From assembly GCA_903904095.1 (NCBI GenBank), contig CAIVBF010000112.1, positions 1 to 11,947 on the forward strand: DNA of 11,947 nt, in the 5' to 3' direction. The position numbers and the translations under genes are program-made. This document shows positions 1 to 6,058 of the stretch, piece after piece; within the stretch, counting starts at the first letter, position 1; each line of letters opens with the position of its first letter. Under the pieces are notes generated by a model. It ran no database searches and was not told where the DNA came from. It saw only the letters and a list, made by a program, of their open reading frames with translations. The stretch comes from an uncultured bacterium. Its GTDB lineage: Bacteria > Patescibacteriota > Patescibacteriia > Patescibacteriales > UBA12465.

Positions 1-83
1 AAATCATTATTATTCATAATTTTTATACAATTTAATACTATTTATATTATAACATAATATGACAATGATCGTGTTTTATTTAA

Positions 84-112
84 TTGACAAAATCTAGTTA
101 AAATCATAGGAT
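84..112 (+). promoter_or_regulatory. Sigma-70-type promoter of dapA
   Basis: A perfect -35 box TTGACA (84-89) is followed by a 17-base spacer and a -10 box TAGGAT (107-112). Transcription would begin near 119, giving a leader of about 38 bases before the dapA ATG. A short AT-only inverted repeat (44-60) lies upstream and may be chance. Confidence 0.7.
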
Positions 113-156
113 AAAATCAATTAAACAAATCATTAACGCACATTAAAATTTATAAC

Positions 157-1038
157 ATGAGCACTTTAGAATTTAGAAACATCTGTGCCGTAATCACTCC
201 GTTCTTTAATGACGGAGAACTAATTGATTACGAAAAACATTATCAGCATCTTCATTACCTGAAAAATGGTGGTGTAGAAGCGATTGTTTCTCTGGGCACA
301 ACCGGCGAAAGTCCGACAATATCATTTGACGAGCATCTTGATATTATTCGGGAGGTCGTTCGTTTTTCTCCGCTTCCGGTTATTGCCGGTGCGGGCGGAA
401 ACAGTACGGCCGAAGCGATTCTTCTGACAAGAGAAGCGGAAAAAGCTAGAGCAATAGCAATCCTTTCGGTCGCGCCTTATTATAATCGGCCGAACCAAAA
501 AGGAATACTTGAGCACTATGTAAAAATTTGTGAAAGTACTAGTCTACCGGTATTGGTCTATAACGTCCCGAAAAGGACCGGGGTTGATATTGAGGTGGAC
601 ACCGTTCTGCGTTTGCGCGACAAATGTAAAAACTTCGCCGGAGTAAAAGAAGCTTCTAATAATCTGGCCGCCGTTCAAAGGTATGTTCAAAATGACGTGC
701 CGGTTTACTGCGGAGAAGATGCGCTGAACTTCGTGATGCTCTGCCTTGGCGCTCAAGGCGTAATTAGTGTACTGTCTAACTTTGCCGGGAGAACAATATC
801 AGCCTTGATTGATCAAGTAAGCAGCGGTAATTTAAAGGGAGCGAGGTGGATTAATAATCAAATTGTTGATCTGGCTAAAGCCGCCTTCTTGGATACGAAT
901 CCAATCCCGACAAAATATATTTGTTCAAGATTGGGTTTCTGTGAAAACTCACTAAGGCTCCCACTGACAACCCTTTCAGCAGAAAACGAAAAAATTGTCG
1001 TAAAACTTATTGAAAAAGATATTTGTTTTACGGAATAA
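157..1038 (+). CDS. dapA: 4-hydroxy-tetrahydrodipicolinate synthase (DHDPS)
   Basis: This enzyme condenses pyruvate with L-aspartate 4-semialdehyde in the cytoplasm, the first committed step of the diaminopimelate/lysine pathway, which supplies peptidoglycan cross-links. The 293-residue protein has the usual family length and a TIM-barrel pattern. The GTTGE loop is at residues 47-51, Tyr109 matches the catalytic-triad tyrosine contributed by the neighbouring subunit, Tyr135 begins the YNVPKRTG motif, and Arg140 is the expected carboxylate-binding residue. The Schiff-base lysine is Lys164 in GVKEAS. The RTG after YNVP favours DHDPS over N-acetylneuraminate lyase, which lacks that arginine. The ATG at 157 fits family N-termini; there is no SD, but TTAAC lies at 133-137. 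The gene stands alone between its own promoter and terminator, with no other dap gene in the window. Related aldolase/dehydratase activities cannot be fully excluded. Confidence 0.93.
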   Translation: MSTLEFRNICAVITPFFNDGELIDYEKHYQHLHYLKNGGVEAIVSLGTTGESPTISFDEHLDIIREVVRFSPLPVIAGAGGNSTAEAILLTREAEKARAIAILSVAPYYNRPNQKGILEHYVKICESTSLPVLVYNVPKRTGVDIEVDTVLRLRDKCKNFAGVKEASNNLAAVQRYVQNDVPVYCGEDALNFVMLCLGAQGVISVLSNFAGRTISALIDQVSSGNLKGARWINNQIVDLAKAAFLDTNPIPTKYICSRLGFCENSLRLPLTTLSAENEKIVVKLIEKDICFTE

Positions 1039-1063
1039 AGATTCGCAGTACTATGTATTGGAG

Positions 1064-1095
1064 ATCCCCGTCTTGTAAGTAAGGCGGGGATTTTT
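1064..1095 (+). terminator. Rho-independent terminator after dapA
   Basis: An 11-bp stem (1064-1074 with 1081-1091, one G-T pair) closes a 6-base loop and runs into a T tract. It starts 26 bases after the dapA stop codon and separates dapA from the next gene. Confidence 0.88.
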
Positions 1096-1098
1096 AAA

Positions 1099-1127
1099 TT
1101 GACATAAGTAAAATATTATTGTAGTAT
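1099..1127 (+). promoter_or_regulatory. Sigma-70-type promoter of the PLP-enzyme-like gene
   Basis: TTGACA (1099-1104), a 17-base spacer and TAGTAT (1122-1127) form a near-consensus promoter immediately after the dapA terminator. The predicted start near 1134 gives an untranslated leader of nearly 120 bases, unusually long for this window. Confidence 0.72.
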
Positions 1128-1171
1128 AAAAAATCAATCTAGATCTTTAATATCAAAGTTTTAAAAGTTTT

Positions 1172-1228
1172 ATCGGATTAATTATTAAATTCATCTTTAA
1201 TTTTGGTGGTTTTAATAATTAACCCGAT
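1172..1228 (+). promoter_or_regulatory. Long leader stem-loop upstream of the PLP-enzyme-like gene
   Basis: Bases 1172-1189 pair with 1211-1228 as an 18-bp stem with one mismatch (A1177/C1223) around a 21-base loop containing GGTGG. The stem ends 23 bases before the ATG at 1252 and has no T tract after it, so it is not a simple terminator. It lies inside the predicted 5' leader and could control translation or RNA stability, or, as DNA, bind a dimeric regulator. It matches no riboswitch class I can name. Confidence 0.5.
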
Positions 1229-1251
1229 CTTTAACTTTAAAAATTATAATA

Positions 1252-2337
1252 ATGAAAAATACACTTAATGATTTACGAAAAATTGTTTCCGAATATGGAC
1301 TAATAAATAATCCGATGATTAGTATGGACAGTAGAATATTGATGGCAATAAAAATTCCCGAAGTCCGTGAGATACTGGATATTAATAACATTGTAATTTC
1401 TGATCTTAGTGATGTTCTTAATATTAAAAATAATGGGAAATTATATGCGATACGCATGGATCTTAATACTCACGTGGACAATCATAAAAAATTTGTGGTC
1501 GCATCACTTATTCTACGGGGAGTACTAAATGGAGGTTTACCGATGTTGGAAGTTGATACTTTTATTGATGGAGGAAACTTCAATTCTGCCAAGGCCCTTA
1601 AGTTTTATTGCGAGCGTTTCGGTATGAAGGGGATTTATGTAATGTCTAAATTGTTTCCTCAGGACATTTTAAATTTATTACAGACCGATAGTTTTTCAAT
1701 TATGCTGGCCCCGGATCGTTTTGCTAATCGTCGTGAGGTTGAATTCTACGAATATTTGTTTGAGCTTATGAAAAAAAGAGAATTTCGCAAAAACAAGTAT
1801 TGTCTTTGGCACGCCAAACACGGCGGAGAGTCAACAAAATGGCTAGGGGGCGTAATTATTGAAAGTCTTTCCGTTAGACCTGATTTTATTGTCTCCTGCC
1901 TGGGAGCCGGCTCAACACTTGAAGGTATTCAAATTCCAATTAAAGAGATGTTCGACACAAAAATTGTTATTCCGGAACATACTCAAAGTCAGCTTTTTGC
2001 CAAAACTGGGATACCAACAATTTTTCTTCCGAGTGATGGTGAATCTTTATTTCAGAATGAGTTTCGCCAAGTTCCCGGAGTTCCGCATATGGTTATTGGG
2101 CCTCACTACGACGAAATCAATCCGTTGATACCCGAAAGAACTATTCGGAAAATTGATCAGGTTATTGTTTATCAGCAATCTGATTGGCAGCAGATGGAAC
2201 ATGACTTGAAACAACGGGGTATCTCTGTTGGGAATTCTTCAGCGGCTAATCTGGTGTGCTCAAAATTTATTGCTGATAGCGGAAATGTTGTTTTAACAAT
2301 AATTTTTGAACCGCAACGCCAGTTCTATGTTAATTAA
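1252..2337 (+). CDS. Fold-type-II PLP-dependent enzyme-like protein
   Basis: The 361-residue protein resembles the cysteine synthase/threonine synthase-like superfamily in motif order, but strongly diverged. A candidate PLP lysine is Lys79 in NHKKF, where relatives have S-x-K-D-R. The cofactor O3' loop corresponds to GGNFNSA (107-113) instead of SGNTG/SSGNFG. The phosphate-binding loop corresponds to GAGSTLEG (218-225). Near the end, GNSSAAN (about 327-333) sits where the SGA-type serine contacts the pyridine nitrogen. The substrate is unknown; a lyase, desulfhydrase or amino-acid synthase is possible, as is a non-catalytic relative, because the residues after the lysine are not conserved. 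It follows dapA on the same strand but has its own promoter, a long structured leader and its own terminator, so it is probably regulated separately. TTAAC at 1231-1235 precedes the ATG; no SD is seen. Confidence 0.68.
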   Translation: MKNTLNDLRKIVSEYGLINNPMISMDSRILMAIKIPEVREILDINNIVISDLSDVLNIKNNGKLYAIRMDLNTHVDNHKKFVVASLILRGVLNGGLPMLEVDTFIDGGNFNSAKALKFYCERFGMKGIYVMSKLFPQDILNLLQTDSFSIMLAPDRFANRREVEFYEYLFELMKKREFRKNKYCLWHAKHGGESTKWLGGVIIESLSVRPDFIVSCLGAGSTLEGIQIPIKEMFDTKIVIPEHTQSQLFAKTGIPTIFLPSDGESLFQNEFRQVPGVPHMVIGPHYDEINPLIPERTIRKIDQVIVYQQSDWQQMEHDLKQRGISVGNSSAANLVCSKFIADSGNVVLTIIFEPQRQFYVN

Positions 2338-2356
2338 AAATTATAATCACTGTTTT

Positions 2357-2387
2357 AAAGGGTTGGTCTCAAAAACTAACCTTTTTT
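2357..2387 (+). terminator. Rho-independent terminator after the PLP-enzyme-like gene
   Basis: A stem of 2361-2367 with 2375-2381 (one G-T pair), extendable through AAAG/TTTT, is followed by six T residues. It begins 20 bases after the stop codon. Confidence 0.8.
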
Positions 2388-2410
2388 ATTTATTAAAATT
2401 GACATCTAAA

Positions 2411-2450
2411 ATAAAAAAGCCCCCCGAATTTTGTTCAGTGGGGCTTTTAT
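2411..2450 (-). terminator. Rho-independent terminator of the membrane/SPASM/PurO operon
   Basis: Bases 2415-2423 pair with 2440-2448 (AAAAGCCCC/GGGGCTTTT). Read on the minus strand the hairpin is followed by six T residues, and it lies 24 bases past the purO-like stop. It could also act on read-through from the plus-strand gene, making the convergent junction doubly insulated. Confidence 0.85.
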
Positions 2451-2473
2451 AATATACGAGACTTCGCTTTTTG

Positions 2474-3208
2474 TTAGTCAACAGCATTGTACTTATTGAC
2501 TATCTCAATGAATGTCTCTCTGGTCTCAATATTAATGAACTTTACGGCCAGTGAAACACGATTTTCCTCATTAAGAAAGTCCCAAATTGTTTGAGCGACC
2601 CCGTAAATATCGCCAGGCAAAGGTAATAAATAAGGATCACCTTCAAACGATGGTAATGGATCACCGTCGCCAGAATAGGTTGTAATACAGTAACCGAGAC
2701 CGGGAGTAGAGACCGGTACAACGTACAGATTTCTTTGGCACAGATTGCTGAATTGTGATTTTTTCAAAATGGAAATCTCGGCCGTTTGTTTATTCCAAGC
2801 TCTTGGTTGAACCAGCGCCGTTATTCTTGGTGTAAAATTCGGGTCGTCTGGTTCATATTGCCAACTTTCCATCGCGGCCTGTAATCCTTTCTTGGCTAGA
2901 GCACTTGTTGTTTGGTGCCCGTTGCTGACTGCATACCTTGTTAAGGTTTCAGCCATGGCCGTGTAGATTATCAGGCTCGGGTCTTTAACTTTTGCTGGGT
3001 CGGCGGCAGCGGTTTTTAGCGTTCCGATTGCGTTATCATCGTCTAAAACGAAAATACGATTCCGACTGTTTTCTGAACGACCCATAATCCAGTAGACCTG
3101 GACAAGGTACTTACCGGTTTCATCCATTCCGACGATAATTCCTCGTCCGGGGTAAGGATTTTCTTTCAGCTTCAACAGATTTTCTTGGGCTAATTTTTTT
3201 CTTTTCAT
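2474..3208 (-). CDS. PurO-like IMP cyclohydrolase family protein
   Basis: The 244-residue protein carries the signature of the IMP cyclohydrolase-like family (PF07826): NPYPGRG at residues 17-23 and MGRSENSRNR at 42-51, followed by a long alpha/beta domain. Archaeal PurO closes the ring of FAICAR to make IMP, the last step of de novo purine synthesis; bacterial members share the fold but many are uncharacterised. No other purine gene is present here. The gene is last in a minus-strand operon, 43 bases after the radical SAM gene and before a terminator, so a role linked to that enzyme is as plausible as purine synthesis. The ATG at 3208 opens a lysine-rich stretch; a purine-rich AAAGAGAAA lies just before it and TTAAAAC lies 15 bases upstream. 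Family assignment is strong; exact activity is inference. Confidence 0.8.
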   Translation of the reverse strand: MKRKKLAQENLLKLKENPYPGRGIIVGMDETGKYLVQVYWIMGRSENSRNRIFVLDDDNAIGTLKTAAADPAKVKDPSLIIYTAMAETLTRYAVSNGHQTTSALAKKGLQAAMESWQYEPDDPNFTPRITALVQPRAWNKQTAEISILKKSQFSNLCQRNLYVVPVSTPGLGYCITTYSGDGDPLPSFEGDPYLLPLPGDIYGVAQTIWDFLNEENRVSLAVKFINIETRETFIEIVNKYNAVD

Positions 3209-3251
3209 GATTTCTCTTTTTTTGTTTTAATTTATTGGTTAATGGAAAACT

Positions 3252-4379
3252 TTAATGTTTAATCGGTCCAAAAATATTGCAACCGACAGTTTGTAAATAT
3301 CCCTTGTCTAAGCTTTCCGGCAAATTAATTGTGCTTCGGCTTAAACAAGAAAAGCAGGACGATCCAAAATTTTTACAAGTGGCGCACTCACCTTTGATAT
3401 TAGACATTCTATTTCTAACCACTAAGGAAAGTTTAGAATTCCAAATTTCTTCAAGCGATTTAGTTTTTACGTTTCCGTAAATAATTTGCGTTGCGCCGAT
3501 GCAGGGAGAAATGTTTCCGTTATTCTGGATGTACAGATGATATGAAAATCTGGTGCATGGCTTGCTGCCGATATATGTTGGGCTAGCTAGCCAGTGTCGG
3601 CCATATTCTTTTTCATCTATTGCACCAAGGTTTTTAACAGCGCCTAACAACTCTGCTTTTGAGTCAAATTGGCAATGACAATCCTGTCCTCTACCGCGGG
3701 AAATAATTAAATCCATATCAAAACTTAAATTGTTCTCTCGGGCATACCGCAGAATTTTTTCCGATTCGTTAATATTCTGTTTTATTAGACTAGTAACGAT
3801 TCCTAAGCGGCCATCATTAAATCCTTCGGCAATCAATTTCTCAACTACTCGCCCTCTAGCCAGAGTGTATTTTTTTCGGCCGACTATTTTATCTTGTATC
3901 AGTTCGTTGAACGAATTGAACTTGATTATTAAGCGGATATTTTTCAACGGTTTTAAACTCTTAATGTCATCGTCGTTGATTAAATCACCAGTCGTAAAAA
4001 TGGTTATTATCATGTCATTCTTTTCACAGAAATCAATAATAGCATAAGCATAATTACGCATCCTTTCGCTAAAGAAAGGTTCGCCGGCGGCCGGGATGGC
4101 GACTAATTTTTTGATACCCCGTGATTTTTCCTCCGTACTTAAAGGGAACTTATCTCTAAAATCTTCCAGAACGCTTAAGTAATCGTTAATACTCAAAAGA
4201 TTATCGCGGACATCAATTCTTTCATGGTTTATGAACTTAAAATCATTTTTATTCTCAAAAGCCAAACAATAGCCGCAATTCAAATGACAATCACCGGGAA
4301 TCTCTATCCATAATTCCCTTAATACGTTTGGCAATTCACCTAATAACTCGTGCGCCTCAAACCTATTTGTATTTTTCAT
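3252..4379 (-). CDS. Radical SAM protein with C-terminal SPASM domain
   Basis: The 375-residue protein has the radical SAM [4Fe-4S] motif C31-x3-C35-x2-C38 and a GEP motif (99-101) in the position of the SAM-contacting GGE. The C-terminal part has seven cysteines in SPASM order: C275, then G-x4-C ending at C293, then C332-x2-C335-x6-C342-x2-C345, and C367. This is close to the canonical pattern for two auxiliary clusters. SPASM enzymes usually modify peptides or proteins (PqqE, AlbA, anaerobic sulfatase maturase), and some act on other substrates. The gene lies 35 bases after the membrane-protein gene and 43 before the PurO-like gene, so all three are probably one transcript. No small precursor-peptide gene is visible in the gaps. 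The start lacks an SD; a TTAAAC box lies 15 bases upstream. Substrate unknown. Confidence 0.88.
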   Translation of the reverse strand: MKNTNRFEAHELLGELPNVLRELWIEIPGDCHLNCGYCLAFENKNDFKFINHERIDVRDNLLSINDYLSVLEDFRDKFPLSTEEKSRGIKKLVAIPAAGEPFFSERMRNYAYAIIDFCEKNDMIITIFTTGDLINDDDIKSLKPLKNIRLIIKFNSFNELIQDKIVGRKKYTLARGRVVEKLIAEGFNDGRLGIVTSLIKQNINESEKILRYARENNLSFDMDLIISRGRGQDCHCQFDSKAELLGAVKNLGAIDEKEYGRHWLASPTYIGSKPCTRFSYHLYIQNNGNISPCIGATQIIYGNVKTKSLEEIWNSKLSLVVRNRMSNIKGECATCKNFGSSCFSCLSRSTINLPESLDKGYLQTVGCNIFGPIKH

Positions 4380-4414
4380 GACTTATATAATTTTGTTTAA
4401 TTAAAATTTGTTTT

Positions 4415-5236
4415 TTAACTCATAACAAAACTATATTTAGGAACATGAAAGATTTTATTGATAGATTTTCGGGTTTTTTCAATTACGTCTTCGGGGAAAA
4501 CGATTTTTACGGGATTGATGATCGGATTTGTTTGCCGGTTTGAAACAATAAATACTTGCGGAGCAAAAGAATTGCAATGAACAATATTTCGTTCCGAAAG
4601 TTTTGGTGCTAATTTTTTTAAGCATAATTCTTTAACCGCTTTTGCTGTTGTTTTTTCCGCGGACGCTCTTTTGATTTGCAAAAGAGAAATAGCAACAATC
4701 AAAATACTCATTGATATCAAGAATAATTTAATTGATAAGAAAAAAGGTAACAGAGTAAAGAACAGTATTAAAAATATTTTGCTAAAAAAATAAAAGAAGA
4801 TCTGCCAAAAACCGAAATTAATTATTTTCAAAAAGGGCGTGGCCGCTTTTTTGAAGTAATCAAATTCCATTTCTTTGTCAGCTTTGATGATTTCTCCACC
4901 GCGCCCCACTTCAAATTGGATTATTCCGGCGTCTCCGTAGCAATTCAAAACAATTTCTGTTCCGCTGGCTTCTTTAAGAAAAACATTTTCTCCTAAGCGG
5001 CATTTGGAAACCAGTAATGTTTCAATGGCTTTGGTGTTAGTTAGAAGGATTAATGGTGTCGCTTCAGACTTGATAATCTCTGAAAAATCGTAGGTCGTAA
5101 AAATGAAATTATTAGTTTCCTTTGTAGCCAGCGATTTAAACAGAGTCTTGGTTTTTTCTATTTCTTGTTGCCATAAAATTAGCAACGTAATTAGGAAAAA
5201 AGCCGTAGAAAACAAAAGGGCATTTCTTTTTTTCAT
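4415..5236 (-). CDS. Unrecognised membrane protein, first gene of the radical SAM operon
   Basis: I do not recognise this 273-residue protein. It has an N-terminal hydrophobic segment (about residues 5-22) after MKKRN, consistent with an uncleaved anchor. A soluble region of roughly 115 residues follows, with two cysteines (C79, C99), and then a long hydrophobic stretch (about 137-187) that could form two more membrane segments. The C-terminal 85 residues are soluble, starting with a basic KRASAEK stretch and containing C205 and C221. It opens an operon with a SPASM radical SAM enzyme and a PurO-like protein, behind a good minus-strand promoter. It might be a substrate, a membrane tether or an exporter component for the radical SAM product, but nothing in the sequence decides this. 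TTAAC is 16 bases before the ATG. Confidence 0.72.
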   Translation of the reverse strand: MKKRNALLFSTAFFLITLLILWQQEIEKTKTLFKSLATKETNNFIFTTYDFSEIIKSEATPLILLTNTKAIETLLVSKCRLGENVFLKEASGTEIVLNCYGDAGIIQFEVGRGGEIIKADKEMEFDYFKKAATPFLKIINFGFWQIFFYFFSKIFLILFFTLLPFFLSIKLFLISMSILIVAISLLQIKRASAEKTTAKAVKELCLKKLAPKLSERNIVHCNSFAPQVFIVSNRQTNPIINPVKIVFPEDVIEKTRKSINKIFHVPKYSFVMS

Positions 5237-5280
5237 GTTGTTAATTTTATGGGTTAAACATTGTTTTTAAAGGGCGTTTA

Positions 5281-5300
5281 TTGATTATAAAAATTATCAA
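5281..5300. repeat. Near-palindrome over the minus-strand -10 region
   Basis: TTGATTAT (5281-5288) and ATTATCAA (5293-5300) are inverted copies with one mismatch. The element overlaps the -10 box and predicted start point of the promoter for the membrane/SPASM/PurO operon, a typical place for a repressor operator. AT-richness makes chance occurrence possible. Confidence 0.35.
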
Positions 5301-5319
5301 TTTTTATGTAATTTGTCAA
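5291..5319 (-). promoter_or_regulatory. Promoter of the membrane/SPASM/PurO operon
   Basis: On the minus strand, TTGACA (5319-5314), a 17-base spacer and TAATTT (5296-5291) form a good sigma-70 promoter. Transcription would start near 5284, about 48 bases before the ATG at 5236. Confidence 0.68.
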
Positions 5320-5334
5320 TATTTTACTATTGAC
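5315..5334. repeat. Inverted repeat formed by the two divergent -35 regions
   Basis: GTCAATA (5315-5321) and TATTGAC (5328-5334) are exact 7-bp inverted copies separated by 6 bases. Each arm contains most of a -35 box, one for each divergent operon. A dimeric regulator bound here would block or couple both promoters; the adjacent HTH protein is the obvious candidate. Part of the symmetry is expected because both arms are TTGAC-type boxes, but it extends two bases beyond them. Confidence 0.45.
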
Positions 5335-5358
5335 TTATATCCGTGATTATGATAATGT
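5330..5358 (+). promoter_or_regulatory. Probable promoter of the HTH-GHKL operon
   Basis: TTGACT (5330-5335), a 17-base spacer and TAATGT (5353-5358) match the layout of the other promoters here, though the -10 box is weak. An overlapping GATAAT (5351-5356) would give a 15-base spacer. The leader would be about 49 bases, with a small ATTGC/GCAAT hairpin at 5365-5382. Confidence 0.5.
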
Positions 5359-5413
5359 CCTAAGATTGCGAATTTTTGCAATTTAACAGAACATTAACAC
5401 AAATATATATAAC

Positions 5414-6058
5414 ATGGATGTAAAAAATGCTTTTCAAAGCTTAGACGAAGCGTCAAAGCAAGATTTGGCTAATTTTTGCGGAACTTCCGTAAGAACAGTC
5501 AGGGCGTGGGGAGAACAATGCCTTCCAAAAGGTCTTTATCTTATCAAAGCTATTGTATTTATGGTCGTAAAAAAGGATCTTTATATTGATGGCTATGAGA
5601 AAGAACATCGCTATTTTAAGGCCATGACTTTATTGGGTTTCAGTATGTTGTCAGCCGAGGAGCTGGCAAACTTACTTGGATTCAGAGAGGCCTCTGATGC
5701 CTACGATTTTATGATAAACCGTCACGGTTTATCTTCTGAAAGGGAAAAAAAATTAACCGCGCTATTCTCTTCTTTTGACAGTCAATTAAAAGTTGTCTTA
5801 GGGAAAGGAACTATGGTTGATGCTACTGCCGAACTAACGGAAGACTTTATTGTCTTAATGGAAGTTCTGGCCAAAATGGAGCCCGAGTTGAATTATCTTT
5901 TGGTGGCTTCGCCGGATAAGAGAATATCTTTCCGCGAAAAATTAGAAGCAAAGGGGATAACAATCTTTAAAACTTCTAATGCTCTCTACAGAGTGAGTGA
6001 AAAATTTAATTCGCTCTGCAGCGAAAAAAGTCTTAACGAAAAACAGGCAAGGAAATGA
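5414..6058 (+). CDS. Helix-turn-helix protein paired with a GHKL ATPase
   Basis: The 214-residue protein begins with a likely helix-turn-helix: DLANFCG (17-23) then TSVRTVRAWGEQ (24-35), with Arg/Trp residues typical of a recognition helix. A second segment (about 80-110, LSAEELANLLGF followed by a helical stretch) has a similar pattern and may be another HTH-like unit. The remaining half is probably helical, with no family I can name. The stop codon overlaps the start of the next gene as ATGA, so the two products are probably made together in a set ratio. It may repress its own operon and the divergent radical SAM operon through the inverted repeats at 5281-5334, or it may be a DNA-recognition subunit for the ATPase. 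TTAAC lies 15 bases before the ATG. Confidence 0.75.
   Translation: MDVKNAFQSLDEASKQDLANFCGTSVRTVRAWGEQCLPKGLYLIKAIVFMVVKKDLYIDGYEKEHRYFKAMTLLGFSMLSAEELANLLGFREASDAYDFMINRHGLSSEREKKLTALFSSFDSQLKVVLGKGTMVDATAELTEDFIVLMEVLAKMEPELNYLLVASPDKRISFREKLEAKGITIFKTSNALYRVSEKFNSLCSEKSLNEKQARK

Noticed and set aside
44..60. 7-bp inverted repeat ATATTAT/ATAATAT upstream of the dapA promoter
   Set aside because: It is composed only of A and T in AT-rich DNA and does not overlap the promoter; chance is the simplest explanation.
2399..2404. TTGACA resembling a -35 box between the two convergent terminators
   Set aside because: No -10 box lies at a suitable distance, and the next bases form the terminator hairpin with no plus-strand gene after it.
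3209..5413. Possible precursor-peptide gene for the radical SAM enzyme in the gaps around it
   Set aside because: The gaps 3209-3251 and 4380-4414 are too short, and 5237-5413 is filled by two promoters and leaders with no convincing small coding frame.
6055..6058. Alternative genetic code with UGA as glycine, known in some Patescibacteria
   Set aside because: UGA ends the HTH gene exactly at the ATGA overlap with the GHKL gene, and the other stops I checked are TAA; standard code explains every frame.
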